A stretch of DNA of 64,000 nt from Paractinoplanes abujensis (lineage in GTDB: Bacteria > Actinomycetota > Actinomycetes > Mycobacteriales > Micromonosporaceae). The translations under genes and the position numbers were made by a program. Positions 25,180 to 33,121 of the stretch are shown here, piece after piece. The stretch is from the NCBI RefSeq assembly GCF_014204895.1, contig NZ_JACHMF010000001.1, positions 6,324,001 through 6,388,000 of the forward strand, written 5' to 3'. The stretch's first letter is position 1. Every line of letters starts with the position of its first letter. The notes below the pieces were generated by a model that saw only the letters and a program-made list of their open reading frames with translations, did no database searches and was not told the DNA's origin.

Positions 25180-27531
25180 TCAGCGCAACTCGTAAATGGT
25201 GACCGGACCGGCAGTGAACCTGACGTCGGCGACCTGGGCCAGGTTGGGCGACACGACCCCGGCCACGCGGTCGTCGGCGAAGAGCCACTTGGCGTGGTAG
25301 AGCCGCTTGAGCTCCGCGATGTCGGCCTCCTGCCCGTTGGCGAAGACCTTCTCGTTGAGCACGTAACGCTCGTAGTCGGGGGCCGGCTGCCGCATGTAGC
25401 GCTCACCGTTCACGCCGTCCAGGGCCAGCGCGGCGTCGGTGTAGCCCCAGCTCTCGATGACCGTGCGGCGTCCGCCCAGCCCGGCCACCCAGAACGCCCG
25501 GGAGTCGCAGCCGGAGGTCCAGTCGATCGGCGTGCAGTGCACGTTGGTGGCCACCACGTCGTCGCGGCCGGTGTTGGCGGCCAGCCACTGCGCGGCCTGC
25601 ATCTCCTCGGGTTCGAGGATCTTGCCGGGGTTCTCCTCGACCGGCGCGGGCACGCCGGACAGGGCCGCGTCGACCTCTTGGAACTGGCGCTGGGCGCCGC
25701 CGATCAGGCCGGCCCCGAGCACCGCGGCCAGGATTCCGGCCGGCAACGCCCGCCAGGGGGTGCGGCCGGTGAAGACGCGGCGCAGGATCAGCGCGATCGC
25801 GGCCACGCCGACGGCGATGATCGTGGTGCGGACGATGGGCTCGGCCAGGACGAGGGCCCAGCGGATCACCCGGTCGACCGGCGGCGGATACATCTGCGGG
25901 GCGATCAGCGCCCACACGCCACCGGCCAGCATCCCGGCCAGCACGGGCCGCCAGCTGCGCGAGGTCGCGGCCATCAGCCAGGCGACCGCGACCGTGCCGA
26001 ACGGCGCCGCGCTCATGTAGAAGTAGATCTGGCTGGCCGACGGGTGCCAGAGCAGGAAGGTGGCCCCGGCCCCGGCCCCGGTCATGCCGGCCAGCAGCCA
26101 CATCGCCGGCTCGGTGCGGGTGGGCCGGGCGACGACCCCGGCCAGGGCCAGCATGCGCGGAGCCTGCATGACGAGCCACCAGATCAGCAGCCCGGCGATG
26201 AAGGCCCGGCCCGCCGTGCCCGTGTGCTCCACCCCGTACGGGATGAGGATGTTCTTGTCGATGACGTCCTGGTAGCCGATCGTCTGGCGATACGGCACCA
26301 CCCAGTACAGGATGGCGAGCGGCTGGAAGCCCAGCGTGCCGGCCCCGCCCCCGGCGAAGAGCCGGAAACCGAGCACCACCGCCGCCACCGTGAGCCCCAG
26401 CAGCGCGAGCGTGGGCAGCAGGCGGCGCCGGTGCCGGAAGACGACCAGCACCACCGCGGCGAGCAGCCCGGCCAGCAGGGGCGGCAGGGTGCTCGACTTG
26501 GCGCCGGCGCAGGCCAGGGCCAGGGGAAAGACCAGCAGCCAGGACCAGCCGAGCGGACGGCCGCGCAGCACGTCGACGGCCAGGATGACCAGCAGGGCGA
26601 GGAGCGGGATCGCGTACACCTGCGAGGGGCTGTAGAAGCTGACCGGGTTGACGCCCAGCGCAGTGGTGGCCGACCCCAGCAGCAGCGGCAGGCCCAGCAC
26701 CCCGGCCGTCCCGCCCAGCGCGCCCGCCCACCATGTGCCACTGAGCGTGCGGGTCAGCGCGGCCAGCACCAGGAGCCCGGCCGCGGACACCGGCACGATC
26801 CACAGCCGCAGCAGCACCACGGCCGGGTCGATCTTGGTGATCATGCTGGCCGTGGCGATGTCCGCGTCGGAGAGGTAGTGGTAGGTCAGCGTGTCGCCGG
26901 CCATCTGCGGCACCTGGAACGGCATCGAGCGAGTCATCTCGTGCACGAGCGCCAGGTGATACCAGAGGTCCTGATAGATCTCGCCACCCGCGGGCGGCAG
27001 CGGCGTGGCCGTCCAGGCGGGGTATTCCGCGCCGACCAGCAGCACCAAGCCGGCGGCGACGATCCACGACCAGCGCAGCGGCAGCGGCCGGGGCCGGCTC
27101 ACCCGCCAGTGCCGGTGCAGCTTGGGCACGGCCAGGAACGGCACCACGACCAGCGCCGGCCACCACGGCAGCAACACCTGGGTGCCGAGCAGCGCGCACA
27201 GCGCCCAGCCGCCCAGCATGAGGAGCAGGCCGGTGGCGGCGCCGAGACCGAGATCCTCGGGCACGTTGCCGCGGCTGCCGCGCAGCAGCCGATACACGAG
27301 GGTGCCGGGCAGCACGATGTCGACCGCGAAGTAGAACGCGTAGAGCGCGATGTCGCGACCCTCGACGCCCGTGTTCAGCAGGGCCAGGACGAGCGCGACG
27401 GCCGGGAAGATCCAGGGCAGCACGGCCAGCGGCCACCGCAGGCGGCGGCGGACCGGGGCCGGACGCGGCTGGGGTGCCGCCGAGGGCTGCGGTGCGGGCG
27501 GCGCCTCGGCGGTATCGAGCACGGCCGTCAC
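25180..27531 (-). CDS. Polytopic membrane protein, GT-C glycosyltransferase-like
   Basis: This 783-residue protein starts with a short Pro/Ala-rich cytoplasmic tail (~1-35) and has some 14 hydrophobic helices. A large extracytoplasmic C-terminal domain (~585-783) includes NVHCTPIDWTSGCDSRAFWVAGLGGRRTVIESWGY. The first big external loop carries GGEIYQDLWYHLALVHEMTRS, with acidic and histidine residues in the place where GT-C enzymes keep their catalytic Asp. I infer a polyprenyl-phosphate-sugar-dependent transferase, but transport or another role is possible. GTG 27531 overlaps the LuxC-like stop by four bases, making it the last gene of the six-gene acyl operon. Confidence 0.6.
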   Translation of the reverse strand: MTAVLDTAEAPPAPQPSAAPQPRPAPVRRRLRWPLAVLPWIFPAVALVLALLNTGVEGRDIALYAFYFAVDIVLPGTLVYRLLRGSRGNVPEDLGLGAATGLLLMLGGWALCALLGTQVLLPWWPALVVVPFLAVPKLHRHWRVSRPRPLPLRWSWIVAAGLVLLVGAEYPAWTATPLPPAGGEIYQDLWYHLALVHEMTRSMPFQVPQMAGDTLTYHYLSDADIATASMITKIDPAVVLLRLWIVPVSAAGLLVLAALTRTLSGTWWAGALGGTAGVLGLPLLLGSATTALGVNPVSFYSPSQVYAIPLLALLVILAVDVLRGRPLGWSWLLVFPLALACAGAKSSTLPPLLAGLLAAVVLVVFRHRRRLLPTLALLGLTVAAVVLGFRLFAGGGAGTLGFQPLAILYWVVPYRQTIGYQDVIDKNILIPYGVEHTGTAGRAFIAGLLIWWLVMQAPRMLALAGVVARPTRTEPAMWLLAGMTGAGAGATFLLWHPSASQIYFYMSAAPFGTVAVAWLMAATSRSWRPVLAGMLAGGVWALIAPQMYPPPVDRVIRWALVLAEPIVRTTIIAVGVAAIALILRRVFTGRTPWRALPAGILAAVLGAGLIGGAQRQFQEVDAALSGVPAPVEENPGKILEPEEMQAAQWLAANTGRDDVVATNVHCTPIDWTSGCDSRAFWVAGLGGRRTVIESWGYTDAALALDGVNGERYMRQPAPDYERYVLNEKVFANGQEADIAELKRLYHAKWLFADDRVAGVVSPNLAQVADVRFTAGPVTIYELR

Positions 27532-28715
27532 TCTACGAGAGTCGTCAACCGGGTGAATTCGCGCGGGAGGTCGTATCCGTCCCAGATCGAGCCAAAGGTG
27601 AGCGCCTGACCGAACGGGACGATCCGGTCGACCCCGCGCCCGCCCAGGGCCAGCGCGAACTCGTTCAGCTGCTCGCGGTTGAACCCGAAGTGGCTGAACG
27701 TCTGGTCCTGCCGGTTCATCGCGGGCACGAGGTCGAGCAGCGAGCCCACCTCGGCGAACGGGAAGGCGCCGGCGCCGATCCAGCGGCGGGGCGCGTCGGG
27801 CACGGTGATCAGCGACATCGCGGTGACCGAGTTCGCCGGGAACTCCATCGCCGAGATCGCGCCGGTCGCGGCCATCCCGTACGCGTTGACGCGCTTCTCG
27901 ACGGCCATGGCGGCGTCGATCTCCCAGCCACGCTCGCCCACCATGCCCAGCAGCAGGTCGATGAACTCCGCCCGGACGTCGCCGGTGTTCTCGCCCACGA
28001 GGAAGACCGTGCGCGGCGAGGAGCAGGCGGCCTGGTCGAACCAGTACGAGTCGTTGGTGAACCCGAGCACCGCCGCGCGCTTCTTCGCCGGGTCGGCGGC
28101 GCGCCAGCCGTCGGCCGAGAGCGCGGCCCACGACGTACGGTCGGGGAAAGTCAGGTCACGGGCGGAGGGACGCAGCGGGTGCTTGCGGATCGCCTCCACT
28201 GCCGAGTCGCCGCCCCAGATGACCCGCAGGTCGGCCCACTGGCTGAGGGCGGCGGTGACCTTGTCGTCCCGGCCGTAGGTGATCATGCGCTGGGTGCGGG
28301 CGATCACCGGGTCGGCGTCGGCCAGCACCTCGTTGAGCGCGCCCAGGATCGTGTCGGCCGCGGTGGCCGAGCGCTCCGAGATCCGGACGACGTTGTGGTT
28401 GCCCGCCAGCGCGGACAGCGCCCACGAATACACGAAGATCGTGTCGACGTTGGCCGGCGGGATGTGGAAGACGTTGCCGCGCGGGAAGACCAGCGCGTTG
28501 CCCGAGCGCATGTGCTCGACCGTGCGGTGCAGCTCGGCCGGGCGCAGGAAGAAGCCGAGCGAGCCCAGCTCGGGGTGGCGCCGGGCCACGGCCGGGGCCA
28601 GCAGCTTGCGGGCCACCTTGCCCAGGAAGTCGATGACCCGGGGGTCGCCGACGGTGAGCCGGTCGTCCGAAGGGGCGGTCAGGTCGCCCTCGACGCCGAA
28701 GCGATACTGAATCAC
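27528..28715 (-). CDS. LuxC-like acyl-CoA/acyl-protein reductase
   Basis: This 395-residue aldehyde-dehydrogenase-fold protein belongs to the LuxC family, which reduces an activated acyl group (acyl-CoA or acyl-LuxE thioester) to aldehyde with NADPH. Visible are the N-terminal LuxC region (LGFFLRPAELHRTVEHM, NVFHIPPANVDTIFVYSWALSALAGN) and the nucleophile region DQAACSSPRTVFLVG with Cys at ~231. GTG 28715 overlaps the LuxE-like stop (GTGA). No luciferase genes (luxAB) are near, so light production is not implied; the aldehyde or acyl intermediate probably serves glycan or lipid modification. Confidence 0.82.
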   Translation of the reverse strand: MIQYRFGVEGDLTAPSDDRLTVGDPRVIDFLGKVARKLLAPAVARRHPELGSLGFFLRPAELHRTVEHMRSGNALVFPRGNVFHIPPANVDTIFVYSWALSALAGNHNVVRISERSATAADTILGALNEVLADADPVIARTQRMITYGRDDKVTAALSQWADLRVIWGGDSAVEAIRKHPLRPSARDLTFPDRTSWAALSADGWRAADPAKKRAAVLGFTNDSYWFDQAACSSPRTVFLVGENTGDVRAEFIDLLLGMVGERGWEIDAAMAVEKRVNAYGMAATGAISAMEFPANSVTAMSLITVPDAPRRWIGAGAFPFAEVGSLLDLVPAMNRQDQTFSHFGFNREQLNEFALALGGRGVDRIVPFGQALTFGSIWDGYDLPREFTRLTTLVE

Positions 28716-29749
28716 GCCGCCTCCCGGTACGTGTCGGAGCACCCGCGCGCCTCGGCCCGCGGGAGCCGGCCGAGCACGGAGAAGCGCTTGCCCGGCCAGT
28801 CGCCGTCGTCGACCCCGTGCACGACGCCGAGGTCCTCGGTGAGCAGCACGTGGCCGGGGTACGAGGTGGGCAGGGTGCTGATGACCTCGATCAGGCCCGG
28901 CTTGCCCACGGGCTGCTCGGCCCAGGTCTCGGGGTCGCGGATCACCACGTCGGCGAAGTCGGGGCAGTAGAGCGAGCCGCCGGTGGGGCCCTCGAGGAAG
29001 ATCGTGCCGATCTGCTCGATCATGCCGTAGTAGTTGTGCACCTTGGTCAGGCCCACGGCGGCCAGCCGGTTGCGGAACTCCTCGGGCGAGACGGCCTGGT
29101 CGACCAGCTTCTTCCAGCCGCCCGAGTGGATCAGGATGCCGTTGCTGAGGTCGAGCCCGTTGTCCCGCGCGACCTCGTAGAGGTGCAGCCAGACCAGGTA
29201 GGTGAAGCCGAAGATGAGGAACGGCTCGTCGCCGTACTGCTCCAGGAAGCCGCGCAGCGCCTCGACGTCGACGTGCCCCTCGTTGTCGAGCGCCCAGACG
29301 TGGTTGCGCCCGAAGTTCGACATGCCGAGCACGCCGGCGCCGCGGGCGCTGAACGACTTGCGGTCCTTCAGCATCGCCTTGGTGTCGACCAGGATCATCG
29401 GCAGCCGCTTGGGGCCGAGCACGCTCTGCACGGTGGCGCCCAGCTTGCGGGTCTGCTCGGCCGCGGCCGCCTTGTCGAGGTAGATCTTGCTGACCTCGGC
29501 CCCGGTGGTGCCGCTGGACGTGAGGACCTTGTACACCTCGTCGTCCGGGATGCTCTTGAGCTCGAGGTTCTTGAACAGCCGGACGGGCAGCCAGGGCAGC
29601 TGAGCGACGGAGTTCGCCGGCTGGTAGCCCGAGGCGGCGAGGATCCGCGCGTACGGCTCGCAGTTCTCCCGGTGATGCTCGGTCAGCGCGGAGAGCTCCT
29701 TGAGAAGGACCTCTTCCTTCGCCGCCTGAGGCAGGGTGAAGACACTCAC
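28712..29749 (-). CDS. LuxE-like acyl-protein synthetase
   Basis: This 345-residue member of the LuxE branch of the adenylate-forming enzymes activates a carboxylic acid with ATP and holds it on a cysteine for the LuxC partner. It shows VYKVLTSSGTTGAEVSKIYLDK (P-loop-like), FGFTYLVWLHLYE, HNYYGMIEQIGTIFLEGP and a C-terminal RGCSDT. Cys337 sits about as far from the end as the acyl-acceptor cysteine of Vibrio LuxE. GTG 29749 overlaps the preceding ligase stop by four bases. Length is normal for the family. Confidence 0.82.
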   Translation of the reverse strand: MSVFTLPQAAKEEVLLKELSALTEHHRENCEPYARILAASGYQPANSVAQLPWLPVRLFKNLELKSIPDDEVYKVLTSSGTTGAEVSKIYLDKAAAAEQTRKLGATVQSVLGPKRLPMILVDTKAMLKDRKSFSARGAGVLGMSNFGRNHVWALDNEGHVDVEALRGFLEQYGDEPFLIFGFTYLVWLHLYEVARDNGLDLSNGILIHSGGWKKLVDQAVSPEEFRNRLAAVGLTKVHNYYGMIEQIGTIFLEGPTGGSLYCPDFADVVIRDPETWAEQPVGKPGLIEVISTLPTSYPGHVLLTEDLGVVHGVDDGDWPGKRFSVLGRLPRAEARGCSDTYREAA

Positions 29750-30975
29750 AACGAAGACTCCAGCGCCCGATAGTCGATCTTGCCGTTGGGTAGCAACGGC
29801 AGCGCGTCAACACTACGCACTACGACGCCGGAGAAATGTGTCCCGAGCCACTCGGCGATCTTGGTGCGCAGGCCGCGTGCCTCGTCGTCCGAAATGCCCT
29901 CGGCGAAGACGACCAGCTTGTCGTCGCCGGCCACGGCGGTGACCGGGAAGTTCTTCTCGACGTCGTCCAGGTTGATCCGGACGCCGAAGACCTTTCCCAT
30001 CCGCTTGATCCGGCCGGTGATGAACAGGAAGCCCTCGTCGTCGATGCGACCGAGGTCACCGGTGTGCAGCACGCCACCCTGCACGTCGCCGAGCGCGAGA
30101 TCGGCCGCGGTGTCGGCGTAGCCCATCATCACGTTGGGCCCGCGATAGACGATCTCGTCGTCCTCGACGGCGAACGCGCCGCCGGGCAGCGCCAGGCCGA
30201 CCGAGCCGAGTTTCTCGTCCAGCCGCTCGGGCGGGAGCGTGGCCATCCGGGGCGCCGCCTCGGTCTGGCCGTACATCACGTAGAGCCGGCCGCCGACGGT
30301 GGCCATTCGCTGCGCGAAGTCGGTCACCAGGTCGGTGCGCAGCCGCCCGCCGGCCTGGGTCAGGGTGCGCAGCGTGGGGTATTTCGCCGGGTCGAAGCGC
30401 AGCCGGCGGAGCATCTCGTACTGCGAGGGCACGAACGCCATCGACGTGACGCCGTGCTCGTTCACCGCGGTCCAGAAGTCGCGCTGCATGATGCCGGTGC
30501 GCTCGAGCACCACCGTGGCCCCGGTCAGCAGATACGAGTTGAGGACCGACATCCCGTACGAGTAGAAGAGCGGCAGCGTCGTGACGGCCACCGAGTCCCC
30601 GGTGATGTCGAGCACCTCGGCGATGGCCGCGGCGTTAGCCCGTACGGCATCCGCACTCAGCCGGACGAGCTTCGGGTTGCCGGTGGAGCCGCTCGTGGTC
30701 AGCAGCAGCGCCAGGTCGGGGTGCACCTCGGTGGTGCTGAACCGTTCGATCAGGGCGGTGTGGTCGCCGTCGGGGTCGAGCAGCACGATCGGACGGCCCA
30801 GCCGGAACGCCGCCAGATAGCGGGCGATCGCCGGCAGGGTCGTCTCGAACGGGTGGAACACCACCCCGCCCGGCTCGTCGGCCAGGGCGGCGGCCGCCGC
30901 CTCGATCATGTCCTCGGTCAGCGTCTCGCCGGTGGCCGCGTCGATCACACGGGCACCGGGGTGGAGCAGATTCAC
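29746..30975 (-). CDS. AMP-forming acyl ligase (ANL superfamily)
   Basis: This 409-residue adenylating enzyme probably activates a fatty or hydroxy acid and loads it on CoA or on the ACP encoded two genes upstream. Core motifs in order: LLLTTSGSTGNPKLVRLS (A3), VMYGQTEAAPRMA (A5), HTGDLGRIDDEGFLFITGRIKRMGKVFGVRINLDDVE (A7-A8) and the catalytic-lysine motif PLLPNGKIDYRAL (A10). It is shorter than typical ligases (about 500), mainly at the N-terminus. It overlaps both neighbours by four bases. Chain length of the substrate cannot be deduced. Confidence 0.85.
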   Translation of the reverse strand: MNLLHPGARVIDAATGETLTEDMIEAAAAALADEPGGVVFHPFETTLPAIARYLAAFRLGRPIVLLDPDGDHTALIERFSTTEVHPDLALLLTTSGSTGNPKLVRLSADAVRANAAAIAEVLDITGDSVAVTTLPLFYSYGMSVLNSYLLTGATVVLERTGIMQRDFWTAVNEHGVTSMAFVPSQYEMLRRLRFDPAKYPTLRTLTQAGGRLRTDLVTDFAQRMATVGGRLYVMYGQTEAAPRMATLPPERLDEKLGSVGLALPGGAFAVEDDEIVYRGPNVMMGYADTAADLALGDVQGGVLHTGDLGRIDDEGFLFITGRIKRMGKVFGVRINLDDVEKNFPVTAVAGDDKLVVFAEGISDDEARGLRTKIAEWLGTHFSGVVVRSVDALPLLPNGKIDYRALESSL

Positions 30976-31709
30976 AGCGTCAGTCCTCCGTCGACCCCGA
31001 GCACCTGGCCGGTCACGAACCGGGCCTGCTCGGAGAGGAGGAACGCGATCACGTCGGCGACCTCGTCGGCCTCGCCCAGCCGGCCCAGCGCCGTGTCGGC
31101 GATGCGCTCCTCGCGGCCTTTTTCGTCGAGCGTGTCGAGCATGTCGGTGGCGATGAAGCCGGGCTCGACCGCGTTGACCCGGATGCCCTGCTTGCCGAGC
31201 TCCTTGGCAGCCGACTTGGCCAGCGCGGCCACGGCGGCCTTGGAGGCCGAGTAGACGGCCTGACCGGCGATGCCGCGCGAGGCGGTGATCGACGACACCA
31301 GGACCACGGCCGGGCTCTTGCCCCGGGCCAGCAGGCGGGCCGCGCCGCGCAGCGTGTAGACCGCGCCGGCCGAGTTGACCGCGAACAGGCGCTGGATCGT
31401 GGCGTCGTCGGTCATGCCGAGCATGCCCGCCGCGTGCGTGCCGGCGTTGACGACCAGCGCGTCCAGGCGCTTGAAGGTGCCGAAGGCGAGCTGGACGAGT
31501 GCCTTGGCCGTCTCGGGGTCACCAATGTCACCGTGGCCGCTGACCGCGGTCACGCCATACTTGGCGGCGAGTTCCTCGGCGACCGCGGCCACGGCATCGG
31601 CGCCATGGCCGTGCAGCACGAGGTCGTGCCCTCGCTCCGCGAGACGCGTGGCGGTGGCACGACCGATTCCGCGGGAGGCGCCTGTCACCAGGGCCACCCG
31701 GTCACTCAT
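30972..31709 (-). CDS. FabG-like short-chain dehydrogenase/reductase
   Basis: This 245-residue classical SDR has the cofactor loop TGASRGIG (9-16), NAG in the fourth strand, and active site Ser-Tyr-Lys in VLVSSITASRGIAGQAVYSASKAA. PGFIATDM and a C-terminal LGVDGGLTL are also present. The closest role is 3-oxoacyl-ACP reductase or a related carbonyl reductase acting on the ACP-bound acyl chain (inference from the ACP gene upstream, overlap eight bases). It overlaps the ligase by four bases. Confidence 0.88.
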   Translation of the reverse strand: MSDRVALVTGASRGIGRATATRLAERGHDLVLHGHGADAVAAVAEELAAKYGVTAVSGHGDIGDPETAKALVQLAFGTFKRLDALVVNAGTHAAGMLGMTDDATIQRLFAVNSAGAVYTLRGAARLLARGKSPAVVLVSSITASRGIAGQAVYSASKAAVAALAKSAAKELGKQGIRVNAVEPGFIATDMLDTLDEKGREERIADTALGRLGEADEVADVIAFLLSEQARFVTGQVLGVDGGLTL

Positions 31710-31947
31710 GGAAGTTCACTCCGTACTTGCCGAGAATTCGGGTCGCCTCGGCGAAGCTCGACATGTTGATGACGTCGTCTGTGTCAATCATCACGGAGAA
31801 CTCGTCCTCGATGGCGGCCACCAGAGACATGTGAGCGAGGGAATCCCACTTCTCGTTGTCCTGGTATTGCAGGTCGTCCACGGGCGCGTCCGCCGGAAGG
31901 TCCAGTGCGGTGCGGAACGCCTCGCGCAGTCTCTGCAGGTCACTCAC
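31702..31947 (-). CDS. Acyl carrier protein
   Basis: This 81-residue acidic carrier has the 4'-phosphopantetheine attachment site Ser36 in NEKWDSLAHMSLVAAIEDEF. GTG 31947 follows GGAGAA at a good distance. It is the first gene of the operon ACP, SDR, ligase, LuxE-like, LuxC-like and GT-C-like protein, all overlapping. It is separate from primary fatty acid synthesis and presumably carries the dedicated acyl group of this pathway. Confidence 0.88.
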   Translation of the reverse strand: MSDLQRLREAFRTALDLPADAPVDDLQYQDNEKWDSLAHMSLVAAIEDEFSVMIDTDDVINMSSFAEATRILGKYGVNFHE

Positions 31948-32140
31948 AGGGGTTCTCCAAAGGGGCTGGGTGAACAGAGGATTCTTAACCTCGTCGCACG
32001 CGGTTAACTGCTGGGCAATGCTAGCTGAACACCAGGTGAACTAAGGTTTGCGTTTCGGGTTGACTCAGAAATCTGCTGGTCGGCTGGTTATGCTTCCGGC
32101 TCGTACTGCGTCCTGTCCCACCCCCCGGGAGAAAATCAAA
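31948..32140. promoter_or_regulatory. Divergent promoter region, ACP operon / pseB
   Basis: This 193-base gap must drive two operons. Toward pseB, TTGACT (32060-32065) is a possible -35, but no good -10 sits 16-19 bases further. Toward the ACP gene, TAAGAAT (minus strand, near 31980) is a possible -10. Bases 32088-32105 (TTATGCTTCCGGCTCGTA) coincide with 18 bases of the E. coli lac promoter, apparently by chance. GGGAG precedes the pseB start. Confidence 0.4.
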
Positions 32141-33121
32141 GTGTCTGTACTCAGCGGATCATCGATCCTGGTCACCGGTGCCACCGGGTCGTTCGGGAAG
32201 GCGTTTCTCAACTACGCCCTGACCCACCTCGACCCGCAGCGCATCGTCGTGTTCTCCCGGGACGAGCTGAAGCAGTACGAGGTCCGGCAGATGTTCGGTG
32301 ATGACCCGCGGCTGCGCTTCTTCCTGGGTGACATCCGGGACAAGGCGCGCCTGGAGCGGGCCATGCACAACATCGACTACGTGGTGCACGCGGCCGCGCT
32401 CAAGCAGGTCGACACCGCGGAGTACAACCCGTCGGAGTTCGTCGAGACGAACATCAACGGGTCGCAGAACGTGATCGACGCCGCGATCGACAAGGGCGTC
32501 AAGAAGGTCGTCGCGCTCTCCACCGACAAGGCGTCGAGCCCGATCAACCTGTACGGCGCGACCAAGCTCGTCGCCGACAAGCTCTTCATCGCCGGCAACC
32601 ACTACGCCGCCACCCACCCGACCCGCCTCGCGGTGGTCCGTTACGGAAACGTTATGGGCAGCCGCGGATCGGTCGTCCCGCTGTTCCGCAAGCTCGCCGC
32701 CGAGGGCAAGAGCCTGCCGATCACCGACAAGCGGATGACCCGTTTCTGGATCACGCTCCCCCAGGCCGTGAAGTTCGTCGTCGACTCGTTCGACACCATG
32801 CAGGGCGGCGAGCTGTTCGTGCCCCGCATCCCCAGCATGCGCATCCTCGACCTGGTCGAGGCCGTGGCGCCGAACTCGGCCACCCACGAGATGGGCGTCC
32901 GGCCGGGCGAGAAGCTCCACGAGGAGATGATCGCCTCCGACGACAGCCGTCGCACGCTGCGCTTCCCCGACCGTTACGTGGTGCAGCCGGTCGTGGCCAG
33001 CTGGGGCTACGAGACCCCCGAGGGCGGCGAAGAGGTGGCGGACGGCTTCAACTACCGCTCCGACAACAACGACCTCTGGCTCTCCGTCGAGGACATGCGC
33101 AAGCTGCTCGAGGAGAACTGA
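32141..33121 (+). CDS. pseB: UDP-N-acetylglucosamine 4,6-dehydratase (C5-inverting)
   Basis: This 326-residue NAD(P)-dependent SDR performs the first step of the pseudaminic acid pathway. It shows TGATGSFG (12-19), HAAALKQVDTAEYNP (typical of PseB/CapD short form), the catalytic set T128-D129-K130 and Y138-x3-K142 (STDKASSPINLYGATK), and RYGNVMGSRGSV. MRPGEKLHEEM-like GVRPGEKLHEEMI is near the C-terminus. GTG 32141 with GGGAGAAAA upstream is preferred over the longer in-frame start at 32048, whose extra 31 residues are unlike the family. Its stop overlaps the pseC ATG (TGATG). Confidence 0.93.
   Translation: MSVLSGSSILVTGATGSFGKAFLNYALTHLDPQRIVVFSRDELKQYEVRQMFGDDPRLRFFLGDIRDKARLERAMHNIDYVVHAAALKQVDTAEYNPSEFVETNINGSQNVIDAAIDKGVKKVVALSTDKASSPINLYGATKLVADKLFIAGNHYAATHPTRLAVVRYGNVMGSRGSVVPLFRKLAAEGKSLPITDKRMTRFWITLPQAVKFVVDSFDTMQGGELFVPRIPSMRILDLVEAVAPNSATHEMGVRPGEKLHEEMIASDDSRRTLRFPDRYVVQPVVASWGYETPEGGEEVADGFNYRSDNNDLWLSVEDMRKLLEEN

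Noticed and set aside
27528..29749. Bioluminescence (lux) operon
   Set aside because: No luxA/luxB luciferase genes; only the fatty-acid-reductase-type components occur, with an ACP and a membrane protein.
28712..29813. Upstream extension of the LuxC-like frame through the LuxE-like gene
   Set aside because: The extension has no LuxC similarity; GTG 28715 with a GTGA overlap is the natural start.
32088..32105. Cloning-vector contamination at the lac-like 18-mer
   Set aside because: Sequence on both sides is native, and the lac -10 and operator do not follow.
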